A stretch of 16,771 nucleotides of DNA from Candidatus Zixiibacteriota bacterium (GTDB lineage Bacteria > Zixibacteria > MSB-5A5 > GN15 > FEB-12). The notes beneath the pieces are model-generated. The model was given only the letters and a program-made list of their open reading frames with translations, was not told the origin of the DNA and did no database searches. Location of the stretch: NCBI GenBank assembly GCA_016213305.1, contig JACRAV010000419.1, positions 1-16,771 on the forward strand, read 5' to 3'. The position numbers were made by a program, and so were the translations under genes. Below are positions 1 to 8,148 of the stretch, one piece after another (within the stretch, counting starts at the first letter, position 1; the number at the start of each line of letters is the position of its first letter).

Positions 1-29
1 CCATAATGGGCGGCTTCCTGTACGGCTAA

Positions 30-587
30 CTCGACATCAAAGGGGATTACAACGCCGCCGGCTGGGAGCCGAACCAGTTCCTCAGCTCGCTCACCCTGAG
101 CAGTCTCGGCGCCGTTCAAAACGGAAAACTGGTCACGTCGGGCGTGACCTACGACCTCCTGAACAGCATTTCACAGAAACTCGGCCAGCCGCTTGATAAA
201 GAACAACCGCTCCGGGGGCTGACCTCGAATGTCATGGTGAAAGACGGGAAAGTCATTGTTGACGCCCTCAAAACCAGCTTGCCCAACATCGGCGATCTGA
301 AACTGGGCGGGTATTACGGCTTCGATAATTCCATCGGTTACGACGGCACCATCGAACTCACCAAGGAACTGACCGCCAAACTCACTTCGCAGGGCGGATT
401 GCTCGGCGGGCTGGCGGGTATGTTGACCAACAAGCAGACCTCGCGTCTTCTGATTCCTCTCAAAGTGACCGGCACGATCACCAAGCCGAACGCCGAAATC
501 GACTTTAATGCTTTAACCAAAGGCGCGACCCAGAACGTCAAACAAAAGACCGGCGGACTGCTGGAGAATTTGATTAAGAAGAAGTAG
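30..587 (+). CDS. AsmA-like protein, C-terminal part (5' end outside the window; frame interrupted upstream)
   Basis: The frame ending at the TAG at 585-587 encodes about 185 residues that look like the C-terminal repeat region of AsmA-family envelope proteins. These are large proteins thought to act in outer-membrane biogenesis or lipid transport. The region has alternating beta-strand pattern, the motif LxNGKLVTSG-like 'AVQNGKLVTSG', 'VMVKDGKVIVDALKT', and an amphipathic tail rich in Gly and Lys (ENLIKKK). The same frame is readable upstream of position 30 as IMGGFLYG, then a TAA at 27-29, then LDIKGDYNAAG, which continues the family-like pattern. The TAA therefore looks like a nonsense change or an assembly error inside a longer gene. 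The first conventional start after the stop is a GTG at 144, which has no good ribosome site and would remove part of the domain. The next gene starts 5 bp after the stop codon. The family assignment is from motif style only. Confidence 0.6.
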   Translation, partial: LDIKGDYNAAGWEPNQFLSSLTLSSLGAVQNGKLVTSGVTYDLLNSISQKLGQPLDKEQPLRGLTSNVMVKDGKVIVDALKTSLPNIGDLKLGGYYGFDNSIGYDGTIELTKELTAKLTSQGGLLGGLAGMLTNKQTSRLLIPLKVTGTITKPNAEIDFNALTKGATQNVKQKTGGLLENLIKKK

Positions 588-592
588 GCGGC

Positions 593-1633
593 ATGAATTC
601 GAGATCCCTGCGCCACTTCCTGCTACTGGAAGTTGCCGCCGGAACACTTGTGGCTTGGTCCGTGACCGCGGCGCCGCGCCAGACGCGCGTGCAACCGTAT
701 CAAATCTCGCGTGCCGTTGTCTGCAATCTCGATCAGGATAGTGCGCTTGTGCGCTCCTGGGCGGATATCACCATTCGCTCTATTGATTCTCTTCCTCGAC
801 CATCGGTGTCCCTGCACTGCAATGCCAACTGGGCTATCGACTCCATTCTGGTTGACGGTGTCAGGATCGATATGAGCTCCGCTAACAAAAGCATTTCCAT
901 GCTTCTGGGTGGCATACAATGGGAGATTTCGCTTCATCCTTCAATTATGCCGGGTCAGTCGAGGTCCGTGTCGGTTGCCTATCATTGGATACTTTCCCGA
1001 AAAGATCTGGCGAAAGCTACTTGCTCTCTTCCGGGTTTGGTTCCGCAACTTCGCTGGGATGTTGTAACCGATGACATACCCCCATGGTCAAGCAATCTGC
1101 CTCGATCATGTGTCGGCCAAGTCGAGATTCGTTTGTCGGTTTCACCACCTGCCCTCGCAGTTGGGGAAGGGGACTTGCTGAATGAAGCCGAATTCGTCAC
1201 GGCATCTTCAAAACCGCGCGACACCGTCTTGACGGACTTGATCTCACTAAAAAGGTTTCCGTCGTTGCAACAAAGCGGCGACACATCGAGTGCACTCAAA
1301 TCCGCCAATTATCTTTTTCGCGCCGAAGAGGCAAGCGATCTGAAAATTGTCCTCTTGTGCGCCTACACCCTCGACCGGACCTGGGTCGGTGAGACGCCCG
1401 TTGACTTGTACTATCCGCGCCAATCAAAGGACCGATGGTCCGGTTGGGCTGTTTCCGTTATCGCTAAGACGTTGAAAGACAGCAAGGGGGGAGGCAACTT
1501 GGGATCACTCCCACTTCGATTCATCGTGGCAAAAGACAAGAAGTTATCGGGGTCAGCACCGGCGACGATCATCCCTGACAAGAAGTTCTCCGCCGAAAAG
1601 CTCCGGACATACATTTCAGAGCGTGTTCGATAG
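593..1633 (+). CDS. Secreted protein with M1-aminopeptidase-like N-terminal domain, no catalytic domain
   Basis: 346 residues. Residues 1-27 form a signal peptide (RSLRH, then a hydrophobic run ending near TAA). Residues 35-132 resemble the non-catalytic N-terminal beta domain of M1 metallopeptidases: a strand with 'ALVRSWADITIRSID', then 'WAIDSILVDGVRID', then 'EISLHPSIMPGQSRSVSVAYH', matching the usual layout 'x-V-x-S-V-x-V-D-G ... L-x-x-G-x-x-x-x-V-x-Y'. There is no HExxH zinc motif anywhere, and the protein ends (SAEKLRTYISERVR) roughly where the peptidase domain would begin its zinc helix. Reading the downstream 150 bp in all three forward frames gives no HExxH, so a simple terminal frameshift is not the explanation. 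ATG 593 follows an AGG-containing stretch that overlaps the previous stop, so it is probably co-transcribed with the AsmA-like gene. Its codon use looks more mixed and A/T-richer than that of its neighbours. Exported location is likely; its function is not known. Confidence 0.7.
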   Translation: MNSRSLRHFLLLEVAAGTLVAWSVTAAPRQTRVQPYQISRAVVCNLDQDSALVRSWADITIRSIDSLPRPSVSLHCNANWAIDSILVDGVRIDMSSANKSISMLLGGIQWEISLHPSIMPGQSRSVSVAYHWILSRKDLAKATCSLPGLVPQLRWDVVTDDIPPWSSNLPRSCVGQVEIRLSVSPPALAVGEGDLLNEAEFVTASSKPRDTVLTDLISLKRFPSLQQSGDTSSALKSANYLFRAEEASDLKIVLLCAYTLDRTWVGETPVDLYYPRQSKDRWSGWAVSVIAKTLKDSKGGGNLGSLPLRFIVAKDKKLSGSAPATIIPDKKFSAEKLRTYISERVR

Positions 1634-1741
1634 AATCCTGTTCGTCATCCACCCCCGCCCCCAAAATACCTGCCTTCCCCAGTCAATTTTTTCCCATTCC
1701 CGCCGATGTAATGCGATGAGGCATCACCACTAAGCCCGGCT

Positions 1742-1756
1742 TGGCATGAGGTGTGC
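1742..1756 (+). promoter_or_regulatory. Candidate sigma-54 (-24/-12) promoter upstream of the sensor kinase
   Basis: TGGCATGAGGTGTGC has the invariant GG (1743-1744) and GC (1755-1756) at the spacing of sigma-54 promoters (consensus TGGCACG-N4-TTGC). It is also preceded by a T, as expected. It lies 77 bp before the kinase ATG in the 199-bp gap after the 593-1633 gene. No convincing sigma-70 pair fits the same stretch. The match is by eye; no enhancer-binding site was identified. Confidence 0.4.
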
Positions 1757-1832
1757 CTCTGTTACGAATTGAGACGACACGGCAGTCCATATTTGCCGTC
1801 AACGATAAACAGATTGTGAGATTGCGAAAACC

Positions 1833-3764
1833 ATGACCGCACGAGTTGCCACCGACATCGACCGCGTCACACGTTGCGCGCTCTGTAAAATCGATCTCAA
1901 GGGACGCTTCGTCTTCCTCGATGATCGCACCGAAGCCCTCCTCGGATACACCAAAGAAGAACTGTTCGGCAAAGCGTTCAAGGATTTCCTGCTCGAATCC
2001 GACCACGAACTGTTCTTCCATATCATGCGCCACCAGCGGACCTACGAAACCGCCTACGATGCCATTCCCGTTACGATCATCAACCGAAACCGGCAGACCA
2101 CCCCGGCCACGATCATTGTGACGCTTGGCTATATCGCCGGCAATCCGGTCAATTACCAGATTATTGTTCAGACCGATCTGCTTCAGCGGTATGCCGTGGC
2201 CTCCGAGGATGACTCTCCGAACTACCAGCGGTTTATGGCCACCGTCCTCGCCATGAACGGCTCGCTGTCGCTGGCCGACGTGCTCGAACCGATCCGCGAA
2301 TTCACCGGCGCGATTTCCGCGGCGATGTATCACCTGACCGACACCGGCCTCGAAACCGTCGCCACCGCCCCGCGCGACTCCAACGCCCCTGCGGCAATCG
2401 ACGTCAGCCGCCTGCAATCCCTGCTCGACCGTCTGGCTAAGGCCGCGGCCGAGCCAAAGTTGGAGCATGATCAGGTTCAGCACGGCATCATTGAGACCAA
2501 CGGTTCCATCCCCAGCGAATATCTCTCGGAATTCGAACTTAACGACAGCCGCTATCTTTTGCGCCTCTTGTTCGAAAACGGCGACAGCGAAGCCGCCGAG
2601 CGAATGGCCCAGAAATCGACCCTCGCCCTCCGTCTGGTCTGCCGTCTGCTGAAGCCGGCGGCCAAAGTCGCCGATGTGTTCATCGCCGAAGACGAATGCG
2701 GCCCCGGCCTCGCACTCTTTGACGCGCTCGGCATGGGCGCCATGTTCATCCGCGCCGACGCTACCGTGGCCGCGGCCAATCACTCCTTCGCCCGTCTGTG
2801 CGACGGGTACCAACCCAAAGGATCGGTGCGCGAAGTCATCGATCAGCTCGCCGCTTGGAACGACCCGGCTGTCACCCGCAATCTGGCCAACTTCTTCGAT
2901 ACCGCCGTCTCGGCCCCGCGGCTCTCCTGGCGCGACGCCATCAAGTTACCCAACGGCAATTCCGGACAGATCACCATCGTAAGGCACTCGGCGTCCCTTA
3001 GCGATTCCTCCGCATGGATCGTGCTCAATCCGGCCCGCTCCCGGGGAACGGCAACTGCTCCGGCCGTCGATCCGGCCGTGATCGGCTCTGCGGTCGACCA
3101 GATATTGTCGTCGCTCGGCGCCGCCTCGTCGATTTCGGACCGCCTCACCCACGAGTTCTACGATGAACTCCACCGCGACGGCAACCTGTATCTGTCACTC
3201 CTGAACGGCCACATGGATAAACTTCACGGCATGGTCTCCGAACTCGGCCACCTGATTCGCGTCTGGTTCGAACCCGAAGAATCCGGCTGGTGCGACCTCA
3301 ACCTGATCGTCGCCGGCGTCATTCAGGAACTCAGCGCCATCTATCCCGAAACCGTCATCAACTGCCGGTTCAGCGATCTCCCGAAAGTACAGTCCCAGCG
3401 CAACCGCCTGACTTCGGTCATCCGAAATATCCTCTCGAATAGCGTGAAATTCTGCACCGGCGGCAAAGCTGATGTTCAAATTGCCACTTCCGTTGAGGAA
3501 TCACTCTGCCGGATTACCGTCTCTGACCATGGGCAGGGAATACCCCAGAAGTATCTGGACAAGGTCTTTTCGATGTACTACCGCGTCCCCCTTCACCCCT
3601 GGCAAAAAATTCCCGGTGACGGCTCCAGCTTGGCGGTTACCCGCCAACTCGTACACGCTCTGGGTGGAAAAATGTCGATCTCTTCCGAAGAAGGCAAAGG
3701 CACGACCGTAAGCATCGAGCTTCCCGTTTCGGCTCCCGCCGCCGACAATTCCGCGAAAAAGTGA
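1833..3764 (+). CDS. PAS/GAF-like/PAS sensor histidine kinase with degenerate kinase boxes
   Basis: 643 residues with no obvious membrane segment, so probably a soluble cytoplasmic sensor. Residues 11-115 are a PAS domain (LKGRFVFLDDRTEALLGYT, then KEELFGKAFKDFL). Residues about 130-275 are a GAF-like region. Residues 292-400 are a second PAS-like domain (LGMGAMFIRADATVAAANHSF). Residues 420-635 are the kinase core. The helical region has HEFYDEL with His440 as the only reasonable phosphoacceptor, which is far from the usual SHELRTPL. The N box is RNILSNSVKF (Asn532, Asn536), the G1 box DHGQGIP (Asp565), and the G2 box GDGSSLAV instead of GTGLGLAI. The C-terminus GKGTTVSIELPV is typical of the ATPase fold. 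No response regulator is adjacent, so the partner must lie elsewhere. ATG 1833 has only a weak ribosome site. The class is secure; signal and partner are unknown. Confidence 0.85.
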   Translation: MTARVATDIDRVTRCALCKIDLKGRFVFLDDRTEALLGYTKEELFGKAFKDFLLESDHELFFHIMRHQRTYETAYDAIPVTIINRNRQTTPATIIVTLGYIAGNPVNYQIIVQTDLLQRYAVASEDDSPNYQRFMATVLAMNGSLSLADVLEPIREFTGAISAAMYHLTDTGLETVATAPRDSNAPAAIDVSRLQSLLDRLAKAAAEPKLEHDQVQHGIIETNGSIPSEYLSEFELNDSRYLLRLLFENGDSEAAERMAQKSTLALRLVCRLLKPAAKVADVFIAEDECGPGLALFDALGMGAMFIRADATVAAANHSFARLCDGYQPKGSVREVIDQLAAWNDPAVTRNLANFFDTAVSAPRLSWRDAIKLPNGNSGQITIVRHSASLSDSSAWIVLNPARSRGTATAPAVDPAVIGSAVDQILSSLGAASSISDRLTHEFYDELHRDGNLYLSLLNGHMDKLHGMVSELGHLIRVWFEPEESGWCDLNLIVAGVIQELSAIYPETVINCRFSDLPKVQSQRNRLTSVIRNILSNSVKFCTGGKADVQIATSVEESLCRITVSDHGQGIPQKYLDKVFSMYYRVPLHPWQKIPGDGSSLAVTRQLVHALGGKMSISSEEGKGTTVSIELPVSAPAADNSAKK

Positions 3765-3769
3765 CAATC

Positions 3770-3794
3770 GGCCACCGCTCCAGAGGTGGTGGCC
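3770..3794 (+). terminator. Hairpin just after the kinase gene, possible terminator without U-tract
   Basis: GGCCACC (3770-3776) pairs with GGTGGCC (3788-3794) across an 11-nt loop, starting 5 bp after the kinase stop codon. No T-run follows, so it is not a standard intrinsic terminator; it could be a Rho-associated or stabilising hairpin. Its position between the kinase and the yicC promoter suits a transcript end. Confidence 0.3.
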
Positions 3795-3847
3795 CGCCGT
3801 AACTCCAACAATTTCAACGAATTATGTGAATAATCTCGCTTTTGCGA

Positions 3848-3875
3848 TTGACATTCGGCGTTGGAGACCTATTTT
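3848..3875 (+). promoter_or_regulatory. Sigma-70-type promoter for the yicC-gmk-rpoZ-topA operon
   Basis: A perfect -35 TTGACA (3848-3853) is followed after 16 bp by TATTTT (3870-3875), a 4/6 match to TATAAT. Transcription would start near 3882, about 24 bp before the yicC ATG. It is the only good promoter seen before the operon, and the gaps inside the operon are small (4-bp overlap, 30 bp, 35 bp). Confidence 0.55.
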
Positions 3876-3905
3876 TAGGGCTTGCCTTTTTGAAGGGAAG
3901 TGACC

Positions 3906-4775
3906 ATGAACTCAATGACCGGATTCGGCCGCGCCAGACTGTCTTCGCCGCTGGGACAAATCACCGTCGAACTGTCCAGCGTCAACAATCGATTCCTCGA
4001 ACTATCCGTGCGCATGCCAAGGGCTTTCGCCGCTCTCGAGCCGCAGGTGCGCGAACTGGTGTCCGGGTCCGTGGGTCGGGGTAAAGTCACTATTAATGTG
4101 GACCTGGCTCTGGAAAAGGGATCAGCCACCACCCATGTTGACAAGACCGCCGCCCGAGCCGTGCACCGCGAACTGAACGCCCTCAAAAAAGAACTCAAAC
4201 TCGCTGGCGATATTTCGGTCTCCGACCTCTTGGCTTTCGAGGAAGTCTTCGCCTCCGGACGCGAGGAGATCGACACCGACAAGGCCTGGCCCGTCCTCAA
4301 ACGCGCCCTCGAAAAAGGGGTGGAGCGTCTCGTGCACATGCGCGAAACCGAAGGCGCCGCCCTGGCCCGCGATATGCAGGCCCGCCTGAAAGTCATGGAA
4401 AAGGCGATTGCCAAAATCGAGTCTTCGACCAAAAACTCCGTCGAAATCTACGCCGCCAAACTGGCCCGACGCGTCAAGGAACTGATGGCCGAACCGGTCG
4501 ATTCCCGCCGCCTCGAAGAAGAAATCGCCATCTTTGCCGAGCGTACCGATATCGCCGAGGAGTGCACCCGCTTCCGGAGTCATCTCGATCAGTACCGCGC
4601 CGCTCTCTCCCAGAAAGACGCCGCCGGACGCAAACTTAACTTTATCCTGCAGGAGATGAATCGCGAAGTGAACACCATCGGCTCCAAGAGCGCCGATTTC
4701 TCCATCGCCGGCCACGTCATTTCCCTTAAAGAAGAACTCGAAAAGCTCCGCGAACAGGTGCAAAACATCGAATGA
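3906..4775 (+). CDS. yicC: YicC/YloC family endoribonuclease
   Basis: 289 residues, matching the usual length of about 290. The family hallmark MTGFGRA is at the N-terminus, and 'SVNNRFLELSVRMPR' belongs to the YicC-type N domain. The C-terminal domain (DUF1732) is complete: RRLEEEIAIFAERTDIAEE, RFRSHLDQYR, GRKLNFILQEMNRE, NTIGSKS, ending in the coiled KEELEKLREQVQNIE. Family members are endoribonucleases reported to act in RNA turnover, and the gene is very often next to gmk and rpoZ, as here. I chose ATG 3906 because AGGGAAG (about 3893-3899) lies 6-7 bp upstream. A GTG at 3900 in the same frame lies too close to that site. The stop codon overlaps the gmk start as ATGA. Confidence 0.92.
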   Translation: MNSMTGFGRARLSSPLGQITVELSSVNNRFLELSVRMPRAFAALEPQVRELVSGSVGRGKVTINVDLALEKGSATTHVDKTAARAVHRELNALKKELKLAGDISVSDLLAFEEVFASGREEIDTDKAWPVLKRALEKGVERLVHMRETEGAALARDMQARLKVMEKAIAKIESSTKNSVEIYAAKLARRVKELMAEPVDSRRLEEEIAIFAERTDIAEECTRFRSHLDQYRAALSQKDAAGRKLNFILQEMNREVNTIGSKSADFSIAGHVISLKEELEKLREQVQNIE

Positions 4776-5434
4776 CGACCGGCAATCGTAAATCCATGAA
4801 AGTACCCAAACCCGGCTTGATGGTCATCATTTCATCTCCGTCTGGAGGCGGCAAGTCGTCCATCTGTCGCCGTCTGCTGACGCCCTCGCGGCGGAAGATG
4901 GGGTGGAAGTTCAGCATCTCCTTTACCACCCGCCCCAAACGAAAAAGCGAACGCGACGGACGAGAATACCACTTCGTCAGTCAACAGAAGTTTCAGACCC
5001 TCGCGGCGCAGGGTATGTTCGCCGAACATTTTCATGTGCATCTGTACGATTACGGCACCCCCCGCGAACCGATCCAGCGATTGTCGCAAACCGGCGGTGT
5101 GATGCTGTTCGATGTCGATGTCCAGGGTGCTACCCGGCTCCACGAAGAGTACCCCGATGCCCTGACCATTTTCATCCTGCCCCCTTCGACCACCGAACTT
5201 CGCCGCCGTTTGAAACTCCGCGGAACTGAATCCAAATCGGATTTTCAGATCCGCTTTGAAAACGCCCGAAAAGAGATGTGCGCCGTCATGCAGGAACGGA
5301 CCTATCCGTTTGACTACGTGGTGATTAACGACAAGCTGGACGAGGCGGTGGCCGACGTTTTAGCCATCATTCGCACCGGCCGTCTTCGCTACGGCCGCAT
5401 ACCGGCGGAACAAATAGAGAAGATACTTGGTTAA
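4772..5434 (+). CDS. gmk: Guanylate kinase
   Basis: 220 residues. It catalyses ATP-dependent phosphorylation of GMP to GDP in purine nucleotide synthesis, in the cytoplasm. The P-loop is SSPSGGGKSS (residues 21-30), close to the usual GPSGAGKST but with Ser for the first Gly and Ser for the Thr. The GMP-binding segment has TTRPKRKSERDGREYHF. The usual 'NYYGT' appears as 'LYDYGTP'. Then follow VMLFDVDVQGA, the lid-region LRRRLKLRGTES, and the C-terminal FDYVVINDKLDEA. The start ATG overlaps the yicC stop. An in-frame ATG at 4796 (residue 9) is an alternative start but has no ribosome site. Translational coupling to yicC is likely. Confidence 0.95.
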   Translation: MTTGNRKSMKVPKPGLMVIISSPSGGGKSSICRRLLTPSRRKMGWKFSISFTTRPKRKSERDGREYHFVSQQKFQTLAAQGMFAEHFHVHLYDYGTPREPIQRLSQTGGVMLFDVDVQGATRLHEEYPDALTIFILPPSTTELRRRLKLRGTESKSDFQIRFENARKEMCAVMQERTYPFDYVVINDKLDEAVADVLAIIRTGRLRYGRIPAEQIEKILG

Positions 5435-5464
5435 GAAAGCGTTCCAACCATAAAGGAGAGGATC

Positions 5465-5701
5465 ATGCCGTTTACGTCGATTGAAAATCTTGAGAAGGTC
5501 GCCCAGAACCGGTACGAAGCGATCATCGTCGCCTCACTGCGCGCCCGTCAGCTTAACACCAAGCGGCTGGCGAAGTTGGCCGCCATTATCGAGGCCGGCG
5601 GCGAAGTCGAATTCGATATGGATGCCCGCAAAATCACTATGGTTGCCCTCAAGGACCTTATGGACGGTAAAGTAAAGTTCAACCGGGCCGATACCGAATA
5701 G
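5465..5701 (+). CDS. rpoZ: DNA-directed RNA polymerase omega subunit
   Basis: 78 residues. This small subunit helps assemble and stabilise RNA polymerase by clamping beta-prime. The family signature is clear: IENLEKVAQNRYEAIIVASL followed by RARQLN, then a VALKDLMDGKV-type helix, with an acidic C-terminus. It has a strong ribosome site, AAAGGAGAGG (5451-5460), 4-5 bp before the ATG, which suggests translation independent of gmk 30 bp upstream. The gmk-rpoZ pairing is a widespread bacterial order. Confidence 0.92.
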   Translation: MPFTSIENLEKVAQNRYEAIIVASLRARQLNTKRLAKLAAIIEAGGEVEFDMDARKITMVALKDLMDGKVKFNRADTE

Positions 5702-5736
5702 CAAACCCTATCACACGGTACCAGTAGCAGGATTGA

Positions 5737-8019
5737 ATGGCCAAACATCTTGTCATCGTTGAGTCGCCCGCCAAGTCGAAAACGCTCGCGCGCTTCCTTG
5801 GTCGGGATTTTGACATCGCCTCCACCATCGGCCATGTCGTTGATCTGCCGAAATCCAAGATTGGCGTCGATGTCGAAAACGACTTCGAGCCGGAATATCA
5901 GGTCATCGAGGGCAAGGAAAAGGTCATCGCCGAACTCAAGAAGGCCGCCAAAAAGGCGGATATCGTCTATCTGGCCCCCGACCCGGACCGCGAGGGCGAA
6001 GCGATTGCCTGGCATGTCGCCCGCGAAATCAAAGGGACCAAGGCCAAAATCAAACGGGTCACCTTCAATGAAATTACCAAATCGGCCGTGACCGCCGCCA
6101 TCGAGCATCCCCGCGCAATCGACATGAATCTGGTCAACGCCCAGCAGGCCCGCCGCGTCATGGATCGCCTGGTCGGGTACATGGTGTCGCCCTTCCTGTG
6201 GAAAACGGTGGCCCGCAATCTTTCGGCCGGACGCGTCCAGTCGGTCGCTCTCCGGTTGGTGTGCGAGCGCGAGGAAGAAATCGCCGCTTTCAAAGCCGAG
6301 GAATACTGGAAAATCTCCGCCATCCTCGCCAACCGGAAGAAAGAAGAGTTCAACGCCGGGCTGTTGCGCATCGACGGCAAAACTGTGGTGCGGGCGGGCG
6401 AAGAGGCCGACAATAAAATCGTCATCTCGTCGAAGACCGACGTCGATAAAATTCTCGCCGATCTCAACAAGGCCACCTATTCCGTCGGCGAGATCAAAAC
6501 CAGCGAGCGCACCCGGAGAGCTTTGGCGCCGTTTATCACCTCCACGCTCCAGCAGGAAGCCGCCAAAGCGTTCGGCATGAGCCCGAAACAGACCATGTCG
6601 ATCGCCCAGAAATTGTACGAAGGCGTCGAGATGGGCAAGGAAGGCGCCGCCGGCCTCATCACCTATATGCGTACCGACTCCACCCGCATCGCCGACGAGG
6701 CCATCAAGGCCGTGCGGGCGTATGTCGCGAAGGAGTACGGCAAGGAATACCTGCCCGCGCATCCCAACCAGTACGGCAAGAAGAAGAATGCGCAGGACGC
6801 CCACGAAGCCATCCGGCCCACCTCGATGGATTATGCGCCGGAAAAGGTCAAAAAATACCTGACCATCCAGCAATTGAAACTCTACACTCTGATCTGGAAC
6901 CGGTTTGTCGCATCGCAGATGGCCGACGCCACCTTCAGCGTCGAAACCGTCGATATCACCGCCGGCAAATACCTGCTCCGCGCCTCGGCCCAGAAAGTCA
7001 TCTTCGCCGGATTCCTCCGGGTCTATCACGAGGAAAAGGAAGCCGACGAAAACGGCGCCCATAGCTGGAGCGAACAGCTCCCCGAATTGAGCGAAGGGGA
7101 GAAGCTGAACCTGATCGAACTTCAGCCCAACCAGTCGTTCACCAAACCACCCGCCCGCTATTCGGAAGCCATGCTGGTGAAACGTCTCGAAGCCGACGGC
7201 ATCGGCCGACCCTCCACTTATGCCAGCATCATCTCGGTCATCAAGGACCGGAAGTATGTCGATCTTGAAGAGCGCAAACTCAAACCCACCGATCTCGGCA
7301 AGGCCGTCAACAAGATTCTGGTCGAGCATTTCCCCGATATCTTCAACGTCGAATTCACCGCCAACATGGAAAAGGAACTGGATTCGGTCGAAGAAGGCGA
7401 CGACGATTGGGTGAAAGTGGTCCGCGACTTCTATACGCCGTTCATCAAGACCATGGGCGTGGTGAAGAAAAAAGAAAAAGCGATCAAGAAATCGATGACC
7501 GAGGTCACCGATATCAAGTGCGAAAAGTGCGGCCAGCCGATGGTGATCAAGTGGGGACGCAACGGCCGCTTCCTCGCCTGCTCGGGTTGGCCCGATTGCA
7601 AATCGACCCGCCCGCTTCCCGAAGAAGAAGCCAAAGCCAAAACCGACGAAAAGTGCGAAAAGTGCGGCGCCCCGATGGTCGTCAAGACCGGACGCTTCGG
7701 CCGCTTCCTTGCCTGTTCCGCCTACCCGGACTGCAAAAATACCAAGCCGCTCACCCTCGGCATCAAGTGCCCCAAACCGGCCTGCGGCGGACAGATCCTT
7801 GAAAAGAAGACCAAGACCCGCCGGGCCTTCTACGGATGCACCAACTATCCCAAGTGCGATTTCGCCTCATGGGACAAACCGGTCGGCAAACCCTGCCCGC
7901 TCTGCCATCATCCGTATCTATTGCAGAAAGTCAGCAAGGCCCGTGGCGAATACCTCAAGTGTCCGGAGTGCAAGCACGAGGTGCATGAGCACCAACAGGA
8001 GCCGGCGCCCGTCGGGTAA
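5737..8019 (+). CDS. topA: DNA topoisomerase I (type IA)
   Basis: 760 residues. It relaxes negative supercoils through a 5'-phosphotyrosine link. The TOPRIM domain holds Glu9 in HLVIVESPAKSKT and Asp82/Asp84/Glu86 in APDPDREGEA. The catalytic tyrosine is Tyr310 in GLITYMRTDSTR. 'NLSAGRVQSVALRL' (161-174) and 'RPSTYASII' (491-499) are further family motifs. The C-terminus has four zinc-ribbon-like Cys4 modules: C595/C598/C615/C621, C640/C643/C660/C666, C678/C683/C701/C707 and C720/C723/C742/C745. The first two are near duplicates. A short Gln/Glu/Pro-rich tail ends the protein. ATG 5737 begins with the expected MAKHLVIVES. It follows rpoZ by 35 bp and probably belongs to the same operon. Confidence 0.97.
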   Translation: MAKHLVIVESPAKSKTLARFLGRDFDIASTIGHVVDLPKSKIGVDVENDFEPEYQVIEGKEKVIAELKKAAKKADIVYLAPDPDREGEAIAWHVAREIKGTKAKIKRVTFNEITKSAVTAAIEHPRAIDMNLVNAQQARRVMDRLVGYMVSPFLWKTVARNLSAGRVQSVALRLVCEREEEIAAFKAEEYWKISAILANRKKEEFNAGLLRIDGKTVVRAGEEADNKIVISSKTDVDKILADLNKATYSVGEIKTSERTRRALAPFITSTLQQEAAKAFGMSPKQTMSIAQKLYEGVEMGKEGAAGLITYMRTDSTRIADEAIKAVRAYVAKEYGKEYLPAHPNQYGKKKNAQDAHEAIRPTSMDYAPEKVKKYLTIQQLKLYTLIWNRFVASQMADATFSVETVDITAGKYLLRASAQKVIFAGFLRVYHEEKEADENGAHSWSEQLPELSEGEKLNLIELQPNQSFTKPPARYSEAMLVKRLEADGIGRPSTYASIISVIKDRKYVDLEERKLKPTDLGKAVNKILVEHFPDIFNVEFTANMEKELDSVEEGDDDWVKVVRDFYTPFIKTMGVVKKKEKAIKKSMTEVTDIKCEKCGQPMVIKWGRNGRFLACSGWPDCKSTRPLPEEEAKAKTDEKCEKCGAPMVVKTGRFGRFLACSAYPDCKNTKPLTLGIKCPKPACGGQILEKKTKTRRAFYGCTNYPKCDFASWDKPVGKPCPLCHHPYLLQKVSKARGEYLKCPECKHEVHEHQQEPAPVG

Positions 8020-8043
8020 GCACACCTCTATACTCAAGCGTTC

Positions 8044-8082
8044 TTGTAGGGCGGGTTTGTCTTCAAACCCGCCTTCTCTTCT
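8044..8082. repeat. Dispersed palindromic element, copy 1
   Basis: GGCGGGTTT (8050-8058), a GTCTTC loop and AAACCCGCC (8065-8073) form a perfect 9-bp hairpin, preceded by CTTGTAGG and followed by a pyrimidine-rich tail. The same layout occurs at 16699-16735 with GGCAGGTTT/AAACCTGCC, where both members of one base pair have changed. It sits after topA and could also slow transcription, but there is no T-run. Confidence 0.7.
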
Positions 8083-8111
8083 TCTGCGTTCCTTAACTGA
8101 TCAGCGTTAAA

Positions 8112-8133
8112 GTTTGACCCCAAACATTTTTTT
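8112..8133 (+). terminator. Weak intrinsic terminator between topA and xerC
   Basis: GTTTG (8112-8116) and CAAAC (8121-8125) form a 5-bp stem with a 4-nt loop, followed at once by seven T residues (8127-8133). The U-tract is good but the stem is short, so termination would be partial. The xerC ATG lies 16 bp further on. Confidence 0.4.
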
Positions 8134-8148
8134 ACCTAAGATCACGCC

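Noticed and set aside
593..1633. Active M1 aminopeptidase interrupted by a frameshift at its end
   Set aside because: None of the three forward frames after 1600 contains HExxH or further peptidase motifs.
1683..2813. 376-codon open frame on the minus strand
   Set aside because: It is antisense to the PAS domains of the kinase and its product has no recognisable motifs.
5548..7329. 593-codon open frame on the minus strand
   Set aside because: It is antisense to topA, whose motifs are unambiguous. The composition (Gly, Phe, Asp-rich) is what the reverse of GC-rich topA codons gives.
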